A stretch of 64,000 nt of DNA from Ulota crispa (GCA_963920765.1 OY987247.1:1860001-1924000), one strand, 5' to 3'. Numbered from the stretch's first letter, positions 23,114-34,133 are shown. Numbers and translations: made by a program. The notes: a model not told the origin generated them from the sequence alone.

Positions 23114-23512
23114 TAAGGTAGGTGCACCCATAAGCGCGGAAATAAGGGTTTTGGAGTAGGTAAAACAATTGACTAGCTTTGAAAAAAATACTATAACTTA
23201 GGAAATGGAAACCAAAAATATTGGCATGAATTTCAAGGTTCCAACTGCCAACATTTGTTCACAAAGATTTTTCAAAGTCCAAAATCACTGAAATTGTAGG
23301 AACCATGTGTAAGAGATGCTAATCACAAGGCTTGCTGGTTCTTAAATAGTGAGATGGGTATTCAAAACCTCATGCTAGTCACCCACAACCATCACTTCAT
23401 CACCCATAACCATCACTCATCCACCCACAACCATTTGTTTTTTTATTGGTTAGCCTTGCCACTGTCAGGTGACGAGCATGGGGGCGCAACGCTTATGGAT
23501 GCTGCTACCTTA
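23114..23512. mobile_element. MITE, TA + AGGTRG family, member 3
   Basis: Ends are TA-AGGTAGGTGCACCCATAAG and, on the other strand, TA-AGGTAGCAGCATCCATAAG. The interior matches member 2 at 17761. CACCCATAACCATCAC-type words near the right end repeat three to four times (23388-23435), echoing the end sequence of member 1. Confidence 0.8.
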
Positions 23513-24939
23513 TGCCTGGTGTTATGGGAGGGAGTAGTTTTGCTGGGTTATGATGGCGGTTTGTTCGTGGGGATAGGTGGGTAACTTTGAAAAGTGGCTT
23601 TTGGAGCCCTTTGTGACCAAGGGAGGTACTTGAGTTTAGTCTAAGGCCGGTGGGTTCATTTTTTACTTACGTGTTTTCCTTAGCCACTTTAGGAGTGTAG
23701 ATGTGGGTTAAAAAATTTGAAAATTGGAAGGTACACCCATCACAGTATATGAGTCAAATAGCAAAACCTTATTACCATAAATAAATATTTATTTTACTAA
23801 ATTTGGTCATGATTATTCTACCATTAAAACCTCTATAGAAGAAATTTTGAAACTTTTTGAAAAATTGAGTGAAAAGGAAAGATGTGTGTATGGATGTTTC
23901 CTACATATCTATGCAATCAAATCCCAAAAATTCATCACCACTGTATTTTAATCAATTTTTATGTAAAGTCATGAATTTTAATTAAAATAATTCACCAAAA
24001 ATAAAATTTTGGTTACTAGGAGCTGAAATTTGATAAGCTTGACTAGAATTGCACAAAGATCAGGTGCAAGAAATATGAGGACAAAATGCCAATTATATTC
24101 TTTGTTATACAAACCTCTTTGAATGCAAAAAATGGACTTACGTATACTTTCTTTAGGGTACTGTACATCTAAAAACTGCAACATGGCATGAGCAACTTCA
24201 AAATTAGTGTTCAAATGCTTGAAAGTTTCTATTTTATTTTATTTTTTCAGATAATTTTGGCGTGGATTCCTTTGCCACAAAAAAAATAATGTATCCCCAG
24301 CTGTCATGCTAACTAAGGCTTTTGAATTTGTTTAGATTTTTTAAAACTTACATCCCTCTGTGTCCAAAAGGTTTACTTTTTAGGACATTTGGCTTAAGAA
24401 AATTTAGGACATGATGCATGTTAATTTGTTTTGGGTAGCTTAGTTTGAAAATTTTGATTAACATCATTACAATTTCTAAACACTTTGGTTGAATCTAGGT
24501 GAAATTGAACGGAAATGTGAAAAATTGAACAAGCTTGCCATGGTTCTTTTGTTAAATCACACCAAAATAAAATTTGAAATTTTTTTAGATGGATCATTTT
24601 TGGCCGGAAAATGACTTGTGCTTACATTACGTAGTTATGAAATTTATTTATTTATTTAAAAAAAGAGTATCACTAGTTCTTTCTTGGCAATTGAGTAGCC
24701 TTCACTGAAAACATAAAGTCCATGTCTTGGCCAAGTTCAATAAGTTTAACAAGATCAATAATGGGTTCTACAACATTAGCAATTAATTTAAGCGCCAACC
24801 ATTTTATGTGATTAGGGAGAAAAACATTTGATAGATTCCAAGATAAGGGTCTAATTCTCAAAATTTGTCAATTGACATAACGTCCTTGCTCTTACATGGG
24901 ATACCTGTAACTCTTACCAACCAAATTTCCAATTATTTT
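23513..24939. other. AT-rich region without genes
   Basis: No coding frame or RNA gene was recognised, and no clean inverted repeat was found apart from weak relic-like matches to other parts of the window (for example GATTCCAAGATAAGGGTCTAA at 24834, shared with 13139). Confidence 0.45.
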
Positions 24940-25136
24940 GGGACAGACTAGGGAGACACCCCCAGTTGCTAGGGAGACACCCCTATAGTTCAACCTATTA
25001 AATATGAGATTATTGTTACATCAAAATGAAAAATAAAATTAAAATAGTATTTTAGCAAATACCTGCATTTGCAAGCATTGCAAATATATAACAAATATGT
25101 CTTATTAGTATACTGCCTGTTGTACCAACGTGTTTA

Positions 25137-25235
25137 TGCCCCCACCCCCTATCCCCGTGCCCCTTTATCCCCGTGTCCTCCTATCCCCGTGTCCCCTTAT
25201 CTCCATGTCCCTTATTCCCGTGCTCTCTTTTGGCC
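25137..25235 (+). repeat. C-rich short tandem repeat
   Basis: About six diverged copies of a 15-17 base unit related to CCCCGTGTCCCCTTAT run head to tail. The C-rich strand stands out from the AT-rich transposon around it, and the complementary G-runs could form G-quadruplex structure (inference). Confidence 0.8.
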
Positions 25236-25455
25236 AAGAGAAAGTTGTGGTGCAACTGTCAGTGACAGTGCAATTACCAGTGACCTATTGTTAATGTCTA
25301 ATAAAGTAGATAAAAGAGAGTCATAGGTGATTTTACTTTATCCATTTATACCTTTTCAATCCTAATTATACCCAAACCTAACTTATGCCCAACCCTAATT
25401 GATTGAATGCTATTATATGATAGTACTTAATTGACTAAACGCTATTCTTCTATAG

Positions 25456-25530
25456 ATTTGTGACATGGTCAAGAGTTAAAACTAGTCATTCTTTTTGTTT
25501 GTAAGTTTAACTCTTGACCATGTCACAAAT
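25456..25530. repeat. Perfect hairpin nested in the 733-bp element
   Basis: ATTTGTGACATGGTCAAGAG at 25456 is mirrored by CTCTTGACCATGTCACAAAT ending at 25530, and the stem extends into AGTTAAA/TTTAACT. Arms are about 26 bases with a loop of about 20. It is either a tiny inserted inverted-repeat element or a structural part of the host element. Confidence 0.85.
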
Positions 25531-25799
25531 GAGACATATTTCTTGTATGTTTACAATGCTTGCATATGAAAATGCACGCTAAAATATTGTTTGGATTTTA
25601 TCTCTTATTTGACATAAAAATAATCTCAAATTTAATAGGTTGGGCTATAAGGGTGTCTCCTTAGTCCGTCCCTTTTTTTTTCTAAATTTTGCACACTTCC
25701 ATAGTCCATACATCAGTCATTCTAATTTTGTTATCTTCTTTGCCACTTACTAAAATTGCCCAAGCATGGAATTCCACCTTTGTACACTTCCAACTAGTC

Positions 25800-25915
25800 T
25801 TGCACCAAGCCTCCGACAACCAGCCTGGCCTCGAGCGTCTGCCCACCCGGTCTGGCACCGAACCTCTGCCCACTCGGCCTGGCCCCGATCCAGCAGGTGC
25901 ACCGTCCCCCACCAG
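25800..25915 (+). repeat. Short GC-rich island with a repeated block
   Basis: About 115 bases rich in G and C lie between AT-rich stretches. Two related blocks recur 33 bases apart (CTGCCCACCCGGTCTGGCACC and CTGCCCACTCGGCCTGGCCCC). It ends seven bases before the TTAA element at 25922. It codes for nothing recognisable on either strand; its GC content suggests a separate origin from its surroundings. Confidence 0.7.
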
Positions 25916-25921
25916 CGATCT

Positions 25922-26836
25922 TTAACCCTTTAACGACCACACCCATTTTCACAGAATTCACTAAAAACAGGGGCTGTAAACTTAGATTTGGAATTGACTC
26001 AAATATGACCCATTTTCAATAATCCAACCGTACAAATGGGAAGTACACCTTGTTTACTATAAAGCATCAAAATTTCAACTAGATCTAATGTTGAAGGTGG
26101 AATATTATAATGATTGAGTGAGCTGTATATGGAAAATCTTTTGTGTTTCATTCTTGTTTAGTTTTGAATGTTAACCTTTCATGCAAGTTTTGATTGAGAA
26201 GAGCCTTACATTTCTAAAAAGCACAGTTTCCCACCTTTCCAACAAGACTAGTTTCACACAAAATAGACAAAAATAGCAATCATAAGGTGTAGCTAAGTGG
26301 ACCAAAAAGGGTCAAAAAACCCACTTTCTTTGCTACCCTAAAACGGTTCTACAAGAAATTTGATAATTATTTTGGAAAATCCAATTGGTGGAAACAATCA
26401 AGAATTGACCTTAAATGTTGGATGACAAATTTTAAAGCCAAAATGACAACAACATTTTAGTAGATCTTCAAATACTACAACTATACCACTACCATATATG
26501 AAAACAATACAAGCGTATTTCTTAAGCAATTTGAATTTTTTTAGAATTGTGCAATTGAAATTTGACATTCTTCTTGCATACTTGATGTGTTGTGTTGTTG
26601 CTTTGATCCATCTTTGACAAAAATTGGATATGTATTTTGAAGCCATGCCATATAAACACCATTATTTATCAACTCACATACCCAATTGCATTGTTATTTT
26701 TTTAGATGGATGCAAAATTCTTGTGATCACATGCGTACTTCAAGACCAAATTCCAAGTTATTGAGCGATTTCAAACTACAAGCCAAAAACCACTCCTAGT
26801 GACCAAAATATGGTTGCGTGGTCCTTACAGGGTTAA
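25922..26836. mobile_element. TTAA-flanked non-autonomous transposon, 915 bp
   Basis: The left end is TTAACCCTTTAACGACCACA and the right end, on the other strand, TTAACCCTGTAAGGACCACG: 16 of 20 bases agree, both with TTAA. This fits a piggyBac-type target site and ends. The interior is AT-rich with no transposase frame. Confidence 0.75.
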
Positions 26837-26939
26837 ACTGGCTAAATTTAGCAATTTTTTTTGGTAAAGCTAAAAAAATTGTGTACTTTACAGTGTCAAA
26901 ATTGAAAATTTTAGCTTTTTAGCACTGTTTGTAGCCACT

Positions 26940-27435
26940 TGAGCTAATAGAAAAATCATATTTGGGATCACTGTCCCTCACCCGGTTCTCACGCGCGAAC
27001 TATACTCAGAGGTGAACTTGGGGAACAGCTAGCGTTCCCCGCCAGATTGACGGCTAACACCCCCTCAAGACTGATCGGAAGGCCAGGATGGCGGGACGCC
27101 TGCAACTACTCCGCTCTGCATCCATGCCAGCAAACCTAAAGGATTGGACTCCAAGTGGAGAGAGACAAGAGCGCACACCTGCCCTCGTTTGAAAGCTTCG
27201 GTGTCGCGTGTCTTCAGGGGAACTGGTACTCTCCATCGTACTTGGTCGTCCTCCTCTTCGTCATCATCTAACTATATTTGACTGCATCGTGCAATTCTAG
27301 CTCATTCAACCTTTCCATTGCAACTCTGGATCATCCTCATCTAGCAACACAGTTTCACTGAAGATTTGGAGCTCCTCGCTTGTTTGCTACCTAGGTTAGT
27401 TTCTTGCCATTCGATCGGTACCATTGGATCCATTT
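26940..27435 (+). promoter_or_regulatory. Promoter and first leader exon of the LEA2 gene (inferred)
   Basis: Composition turns GC-richer at about 26960. From 27253 the sequence is shared with the truncated copy, which marks transcribed leader; the stretch upstream is unique to the full copy and so probably holds the promoter. A donor-like TACCTAG|GTTAGT lies at 27394, suggesting the leader itself is spliced. No TATA box is claimed. Confidence 0.45.
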
Positions 27436-28475
27436 CATACTCCCTTTGCAGCTCTAGTCTCAGATCATACCTTCTGCAGATCTTGCTTTCTCGAACTCTA
27501 CCGACCTTGTCATTGCGTGTTAGAAGCAGATGTGAATGCTTTTGAGTCTCTTCTTGTGAGAAACGGAGAATTGTACTTTTCGTGGCTATAACAATGAATG
27601 CAACTAGTACTTTGTCGTGTTGATTGAAGTTTGTGCTTGCGTTTCTGCTTTTCGCTTGGAAATAGCTCCAATTGCTAGTACCGATTTGAAACGGGCCGAT
27701 CCAAACCTTCTTTTGCAGCTTCATTCGCAGACCATGCCTCTTGAACTCCACCGACCTTGTCATTGTGTGATAACTTAGAAGCAGATATGAATATTGCTGA
27801 GTCTCTTCTTGTGAGAAACAGATAATTGTACTGTTCGTGGCTACAACAATGAATGCAACTAGAACTTTGTCGTGTTGATTGAAATTTGTGCTTGCGTTTC
27901 TGCTTTTCGCTTGGAAATAGCTCCAATTGCTAGTACCGATTTGAAACGGGCCGATCCAAACCTTCTTTGGCAGCTCTACTCTCAGACCATGCCTCCGCAG
28001 ATCTTGCTTTCTCAAACTCTGCCGACCTTGTCATTGCGTGTTAGAAGCAGATGTCAATATTTTTGAGTCTCTTCTTGTGAGAAACAGAGAATCGTAGTGT
28101 TCGTGGCTGTAACACTGAATGCAACTAGAAGTTGATTGGAATTTGTGCTTGCGTTTCTGTTTTTCGCTTGAAAATATCTCCAATTGCTGGTATTCGATTT
28201 GCAACGGGCCGATCCAAACCTTCTTTTGCAGCTTCATTCTCAGACCATACCTCTGCAGATCTCGATTTCCCGAACTTCGTTGACCTTCACATTCCGTGTT
28301 AGAAGTAGATGTGAATATCTTTGAGTCTCTTCTTGTGAGAAACGGAGAATTGTACTATTCGTGGCTATAACTTTGAATGCAACTAAAACATTTTCGTGTT
28401 GATTTAAGTTTGTGCTTGCGTTTCAGTCTTTCGCTTGGGAATAGCTCCAATTGCTAGTACCGATTTGAAACGGGC
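27436..28475 (+). repeat. Leader tandem repeat, four units of 255-266 bp
   Basis: Units are anchored by TTTGCAGCT-type words at 27445, 27711, 27966 and 28225 and share GAGAAACGGAGAAT, GTGTTGATTGAA and CGATTTGAAACGGGCCGAT. The array lies in the LEA2 leader, upstream of the spliced leader exon. The truncated copy has two units, so the array grew or shrank after the duplication. Two periods are close to multiples of three, which keeps an antisense frame open (see rejected items). Confidence 0.9.
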
Positions 28476-29110
28476 CGATCTGTACATCAATGAGAGTTCT
28501 GGCGTATTCATTTCTCTTACCTTGACCTTGTTGTTGAATTGGTGCAGTTGGACCGCTTGCAAGGATCAGACCGGTCCTCTGATATCCGTAAGTATAGCTT
28601 TTGTCTTGAATTGCCACAAGTAGTTTGTGATTTACTCTCTAATTGCACATTTCCTGGACTGTATAATCTGACAATCTGGCATGCTGAATAGACATGTCAG
28701 AGTCCACGTGTAGCTCAGGCAGTATCAGTACAGACAAGTTGAGTTTACAAGCAAATTCTTTTAAATTTTATCTTATAGACTGCAATAGCAGTCTTTCCTA
28801 ACTTCACAATATTATTCAAGTCTATCCAGTGTGATATGCTTCATTTTGAGCAATTCTGTTTTACTGCACCGGTCATTCTGCATCGATCTATTTGGAATCT
28901 ATTAAAAACACTGGTCACATTCATACTCATATGCTCCTGTGTTAAGTTCGGTATCCACTTTGTTCTAGAATTCACACTATAAGATTGTTCTCAGTATGTG
29001 GTAGGAGTTATGTTGGCAAAGGTCTTTGCTGAGACAAACTTTTGTACCGAATGTTGCAGTTATTAAGCTTGTTGTGTGATATATCAGGGGAAGGCAAAGT
29101 TAGGGCAGCT
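28476..29110 (+). promoter_or_regulatory. Spliced 5' leader of the LEA2 gene
   Basis: An acceptor (TTGGTGCAG, end 28548) and donor (ATATCC|GTAAGT, 28589) frame a 41-base leader exon, and a second acceptor (ATATATCAG, about 29087) precedes the start codon by 23 bases. The same signals occur in the truncated copy (11655, 11695, 12195). The conserved signals support a real spliced leader. In the truncated copy the small exon encodes CKDKTGTL in one frame (see findings). Confidence 0.5.
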
Positions 29111-32100
29111 ATGGCGGACAACGAAGACAAGGAGGTGATTGCGCTGGAGCAAAACGTGGGCAAGGTGACAATCGAAGATCGAGGGGTGGCGGGCAAGCAT
29201 GAAGGCGAGGAGAAGGAGGGTGGAGTGATGGGGTTCTTTAAAGGTATGGGCGAAACCATCGGAGGGTTGTTCAGCTGGGGCGCACCGGATGCTGACATCG
29301 CCGGTTTCCACATCCCCGTCATCAACACGAAGCGGGCGGAGATCATCATCGACGTGCGCATTACCAATCCCAATCCGGTGCCCATCCCGCTCGTGGACAT
29401 GATCTACGAAATCTCCAGTGACGGTCGCAAGCTCTGCTCCGGCACCATTCCTGATGCCGGCACTGTGTATGCCCACGGCTCCGAGACCGTCAAGATTCCG
29501 CTCACTTTGATCTACAAGGATATCGTGAATACCTTTGATGACATCGAGCCTGGCCAAGTTATTCCCTACCTCGCTAAGGTACGCATTTCTCTGAATTTTT
29601 CTCAACAGTTTATACTCCCTCTGTCCCTCTAAAAACGTCCAAAAAGCTTCCTTGCGAAGGAATAACTGTGTATTTAGTCTTTGCGCTAGTGACACATGCA
29701 TTCTAGAATCAATATACCATCTACTAAATGTATACAAAATCCCTAGCTTTGATGTCGTCGTTTGGGCCCCAAATTCCATGCAAAAAGTACCATATTTGTG
29801 CATGCTGCTATCTCCTCATTATTGATGGTTTAAAGGTTAGTAGCAATAATGGTACCTCATATAGGCGAGGCCAAGCTTGTTAGGAGAGGAATGCTCTCTA
29901 ATCGCTTAACTTGCCCCCTTGAGATCATTGAACATGGCAAAGGCTTTCTCAGCGTTTGAAATCAGCAAAAGGGAGCTTTTTCGTGGTACAAGAAATGTGT
30001 CTGATTTGGAGCTTTTTAGAGGGACAGAGGGAGTATTTTTTTATAAATTTTGGCTTTGAAATTAAAGAGAACATCTCCTTGATATTGATTTGTGTTTGTT
30101 TTTTCTGCATTGTCCTTTTGCTGCAGGTTACTCTGCTGGTCGATGTTCCCGTGATCGGAAGAATCACGATTCCATTGGAGAAGAGGGGCGAGATTCCAAT
30201 TCCTCACAAGCCAGATGTGGACTTGGAAAAGATCGACTGGGATCACCTTTCGCTTGAACAAACTGCGGCTACGTTGCACCTCTCTCTCAAGAACATGAAC
30301 AAGTTCGACATTGGTAACGTCACTGCCAAATCATTCACATTCTGTACAATACTACCATTTCGTTTCTAATTCTAAATTGCCGAACCTTAGGCTAGGTATC
30401 ACAAAAGGGCTTAATATAAAACGCTTAACGTCGTGTATTTCTCGGCTTCTGAGTTTATTTTTACCAAGGATGCATTATTGAGGATTGTTGTTGTGGTGCT
30501 GAGAACAAATGGATTGGAATGCAGGGATCAATTCGTTTGAGTACGACTTGCAGATTGCCGATGTATCCATTGGCAAGGCAAGCCTCAGGGAAGGCAAGGA
30601 AGTGAAGGGCGAAGACGTGGGGACGTTGGAGGTGCCCATTACGTTCCGACCGAAGGATTTCGGCGGTGCGCTTTGGGACATCATTCGCGGACGTGGCACC
30701 GGTTACACCATGGTCGGAGCCATTGAGGTCGACACGCCGTTTGGGCCCATGCATCTGCCGTTTAGCAAAACCAGTGAGACTACTCTCAAGAAGAAAGGAG
30801 ACGAGGTATCCTTCTCTTCACCCGTTTATCTCCCCTTCCATGAGCACGTCTGCAGTCTTGTCAGCCAGAGTTTGAAACTGACACATTTGCAAATGATCTG
30901 ATTTTACTTGGAATTTATGGGTTGAGTTTTGGAAAAAGGATCTCCATCGTACCGCAGAATTAACGACTTGAATGGTATATATCATAAAGGTCCCCAGTTT
31001 CAGTGCTGATTTCAGAGTTTCTTTAATTTAGTACTGATTTAAATGGACTCACTATTTTTATTCAATTAATTGATGGGTGCATACTAGGAAATCGATTATA
31101 AGAGCAGTTCGATGACACTAAGTTATTGCTATAGCTGTATCATTTTTGTATGCATTAAGCATGAAGAGTTTTCGTACTGAACTAAATTTCGTTTTCACCT
31201 TGTTTTAATTCTAAAACTGTGAAATATAATGTATGCTGAATTGGCATAACTGTGATTCTGATTTCAGTGTTATTTGGCATTAATGTAACCTGGTAGTATG
31301 CACTTGTGAAGTAACTGGGAAGAAACTAAAACTTTTCAATGATTCGGAAGTAGACTTTTGTGATGTCTGCAAAATCTATCAAGTTTTCAAAGGTTTTTTG
31401 TCAAGCAAATGACCAAAATAGCTGTCCAAGGTACTTTCTGATAATGAATATGGATAAATGTTCAGGATTTTACGGATTTGGAATGAAGATTCTGTTGGAA
31501 TTAAATTCTCCTACTTTGATCCCACCTGGAGCTTATTTTTAAAGGTTCATCGTGTGGATGTTAATGTTTTGAATAGCCCCCTCCATCCAATTGTCAATCA
31601 TTGAACATATTTCAACATGATGCTTTACTTGTATAATATAGCAATGAAAAGAAGAGTGCTCGATTGGCATAGATGTATTAAAGTGGAAGCACCCATATCC
31701 GATAACGACCCATTTCCAAGCAGTGGGGTGTTATTTCCACTATGAGCAAGGATTGGTGCTTTGGAATGCATTTTTCTGACTTTTTTAAGGTTGGGGCTAC
31801 TTAAGTCATGCCACATGTCTCAAAGTGAGGTAGGAAATAATGAGCTGAAATTAGTTTGGCTAATATCAAAATTGCATACATCTAGACATTGGCAATGGGT
31901 GTGGAACACTTTTTGACTCCCAAAATTCACAGTAATTTCAGTTCTGCAAATAAAATTATGAAAAATTTGTAATCCCAATATTTCTTATGGGATTTTTTTT
32001 TTGCCTCAAACTCTTTGTAGTTTTCTGCAGAATCGCTTAAGTTATCGGTTACGGGTGCTTCCACCTTAGGGTTTTCTCTTTCTACTATGATACGTAACAA

Positions 32101-32186
32101 TGACCCTGTTGAAACGATATTGTTTTTGTTAGAAGATCTAGGCTTTTCACAAGCTAATGGTGTCGTTCTTTGGCGTGCAGGATTGA
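29111..32186 (+). CDS. LEA2 protein with two WHy domains (At2g44060-type, desiccation-related)
   Basis: Coding exons are 29111-29578, 30127-30313 and 30525-30805, followed by a very short last exon, most simply GAT TGA at 32181-32186 after GGCGTGCAG. The protein is then 313 residues, near the about 325 of Arabidopsis At2g44060. Order: acidic N-terminus, helix GFFKGMGETIGGLFSWG (about 42-58), first WHy domain (about 60-165, with NPNPVPIPLVDM), linker GEIPIPHKPDVDLEKI, second WHy domain (about 195-300, with FRPKDFGGALWDIIRGRGTG). There is no signal peptide, so it should be cytosolic. LEA2/WHy proteins are linked to dehydration and stress tolerance. Intron 1 carries a 419-bp MITE and intron 3 another. 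The last exon is the weak point: in-frame read-through would add 32 codons to 30901 instead. Confidence 0.88.
29615..30033. mobile_element. Stowaway-like MITE in LEA2 intron 1, 419 bp
   Basis: Bounded by TA on both sides. The left end CTCCCTCTGTCCCTCTAAAA mirrors TTTTTAGAGGGACAGAGGGAG on the right. The CTCCCTCYGT tip with TA duplication is the Stowaway (Tc1/mariner) signature. Intron 1 is 548 bp here and 127 bp in the truncated copy; removing element plus one TA leaves exactly 127 bp. Copies at 60460 and 62137 lie in the opposite orientation. Confidence 0.92.
31679..32068. mobile_element. MITE, TA + AGGTRG family, member 4 (in LEA2 last intron)
   Basis: Ends are TA-AAGTGGAAGCACCCATATCC-GATAAC and, on the other strand, TA-AGGTGGAAGCACCCGTAACC-GATAAC, 390 bp apart. 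The tips match the AGGTAGCAGCACCCATAACC of member 1 at most positions. It sits in the inferred last LEA2 intron, about 110 bp before the acceptor at 32180. Confidence 0.75.
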
Positions 32187-33413
32187 AATTGAACATCTGC
32201 ATCCAGCAAATTTCGAAAAGACTTTTGTAAAGTCTTTCACCAAATCTGTTTTTTGGTATTGCTCTCTTTATTTAAACCTCTATTGTAAAACCGTCTGTTT
32301 ACAAAGTCAGACAACCTGACAAGACCGCGCGTCACAACGCGTAGAATGAAGATATAGTATGCCCGGAGTTGCTGATTCTCTCAGGTCTCCTAAACTCGAC
32401 TCTCAAGTATGATATTTTCGGTCTGTCCAAAGCATGATGTAGTGGTGTCTTAAGGCTTGGAAGCGGAGATGACACAAGACCCTCAACGCTTCAACGAAGT
32501 AAAAGCAAGCAAGGAAGCGACCACTGGATTGAAATGAGAGTGAATTTTGAATGCTCCACTAAGAAATGGCTCAGGGTTGATTAGGCCAGGCTTTTGCTAC
32601 TGTTACGTTGTCCTTGAGATCCGGTGATTCTGCTTGAAGAAGATATTATAACTCTCTATCACTCCACTATTTTTGTCCACTTGCTTTTCTCCAGGGTGAA
32701 ATTTTCCTTATTTCCACACAAGTTTAGGTACCCATAGTATCAATGGAGGCAACAACTTGATTCAAAGTAAAGTCTCAATGCAAACCATTTTATGCATGTA
32801 TCCCTCTCTCTCCTATTGGTCCTTTGTTAGAAGGATTTAGTATAACTTATGCATGTATCCTTCTCTCCTCTATTGGTCCTTATGCTAAAAGGACTCAATA
32901 TAAATCATTTTATGCATGTACCCCTCTCTTTTGTTGGTTTTTTGTTAAAAATACTTAATGTAAATCACTATATGCATATAGTCCTCTTGTGTGGTGGTTA
33001 ACAATAAAGTATGACAAATTATTGGAAGTTTCACCACAACACTCTCTTGTAACCAATTAAATTGAACTGTTGTTGCACTAGTCATTAACAATGAGTCACT
33101 AAAAGTTGCACCACAACACTCTCAACCAATTTGATGGATGTGTTATTTTATATATATAAGAAGATTAGTTGCAAATCTTGAGTCTTACAGGGCGGACACC
33201 TTGAATGACTTTATTGTTGTGCTTCTAATTGATTTGTCTGATCGTTTGTGGAATTTAATGATGTTAGAGGTTTGTGCAATTAAAATCCTGAGGTGTTACG
33301 CATGCGACTAGCTCATTTCTCCTCAACTAGGATGTTGGTATGATAGAAATTTACAAGTGAAGTCTGGATTAGAGAAAGATTCTACACAGTTTTCAAAACA
33401 GCATAAGGTAGTA
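32187..33413. other. LEA2 3' region and spacer
   Basis: No gene was recognised after the inferred LEA2 stop. ATTTAAACCTC at 32270 and the following unique sequence may be the 3' untranslated region. The 60-bp tandem repeat at 32780-33000 is listed separately. Related words CACCACAACACTCTC recur at 33032 and 33110. Confidence 0.4.
32780..33000 (+). repeat. About 60-bp tandem repeat, 3.6 copies
   Basis: TATGCATGTAYCCYTCTCT recurs at 32791, 32848, 32911 and, diverged, 32971, with spacing of 57-63 bases; units share TTGGTCCTT and AATATAAATCATTT. Non-coding minisatellite. Confidence 0.85.
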
Positions 33414-33830
33414 CGCTCGAAAACCGTTTGCTCGAAAACCGTTCACTCGGAAACCGTTCGCTCATTTTGAACCATCTTGTTGTAGCTTGTTGTGAAATGG
33501 TGCACTGGTGGTTCTTGCATTAGCCTCCTACAACTCATTGAATGCATGGAAGAAAATTTGTTTTTAATTGCAGGAGCCAATCATTCTTCTTGCTTCCTCA
33601 AATCTCTTCACAACTTGCAAGTGAACGGTTCTTGGAAAGTATAAGGTTAATAATAGATACCTATAACACATGCACTTTGAGAATTCATAAATAACTCAAA
33701 AATTCTTCAAAAATATGAAACGACTTGTGTTGCATTCAGCATCTATTTCTCTTTGTCTGAAAAATGAACTAAAAATCCACCAAAAAAAAGGATGAGCCCT
33801 TAGATGGGGGTTTTCGAGCGTACTACCTTA
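33414..33830. mobile_element. MITE, TA + AGGTRG family, member 5
   Basis: TA-AGGTAGTACGCTCGAAAACC on the left mirrors the right end exactly over 22 bases, both flanked by TA. Just inside the left end a 16-base unit (GCTCGAAAACCGTTT) repeats three times. Interior non-coding, 417 bp. Only the AGGTAG tip is shared with the other members, so it is a separate subfamily. Confidence 0.8.
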
Positions 33831-34133
33831 TATTGACGAGAGAAGCATTCGTGGTGTGTTCCTTTGGTAGCACTACTTGAAATCAAGAGGATGAGAGAGA
33901 CTTTATATTGACGAAGTGGTATTGAGCTGTAAAGAAACATGTCGTGTTGCATGACGCTGCACCAGTTCGGTGGATATGAAGTTCATATTGATGATATAGA
34001 AGTAACTTGAACACGTCAACTTCTGAGGACAACTTGATAGTATTGTGTATACAGTGGTGCTTGCGTAAGGTCAATGCCTTGGGCAAGGAAAAAGCATTGA
34101 CCATATTCAAGCATCTTTACACAAACACTCCAT

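Larger units (their letters stand above)
24940..25672. mobile_element. Inverted-repeat transposon, 733 bp, GGGACRGACTARGGAGACACCC ends
   Basis: GGGACAGACTAGGGAGACAC on the left mirrors GGGACGGACTAAGGAGACAC read from the right, and similarity continues inward (CAACCTATTAAAT, GAGATTATT) for about 130 bases each side. The middle holds a C-rich short tandem repeat (25137-25235) and a hairpin at 25456-25530. Non-coding. The long arms resemble fold-back or CACTA-like non-autonomous elements; superfamily not assigned. Confidence 0.8.

Noticed and set aside
27341-28015. Antisense 224-codon frame with two repeats of a VWIGPFQIGTSNWSYF block
   Set aside because: It runs opposite to the LEA2 leader, and its openness follows from a tandem unit of 255 bp (85 codons). 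The block resembles no protein, and neighbouring units shift frame.
27436-28475. CRISPR-like array
   Set aside because: Units are over 250 bp with no short repeat/spacer pattern; this is a eukaryotic tandem repeat.
29084-29803. Antisense 239-codon frame over LEA2 exon 1
   Set aside because: A shadow of the LEA2 coding strand; the plus-strand frame matches a known family across several exons. The frame at 12191-12577 is the same shadow in the truncated copy.
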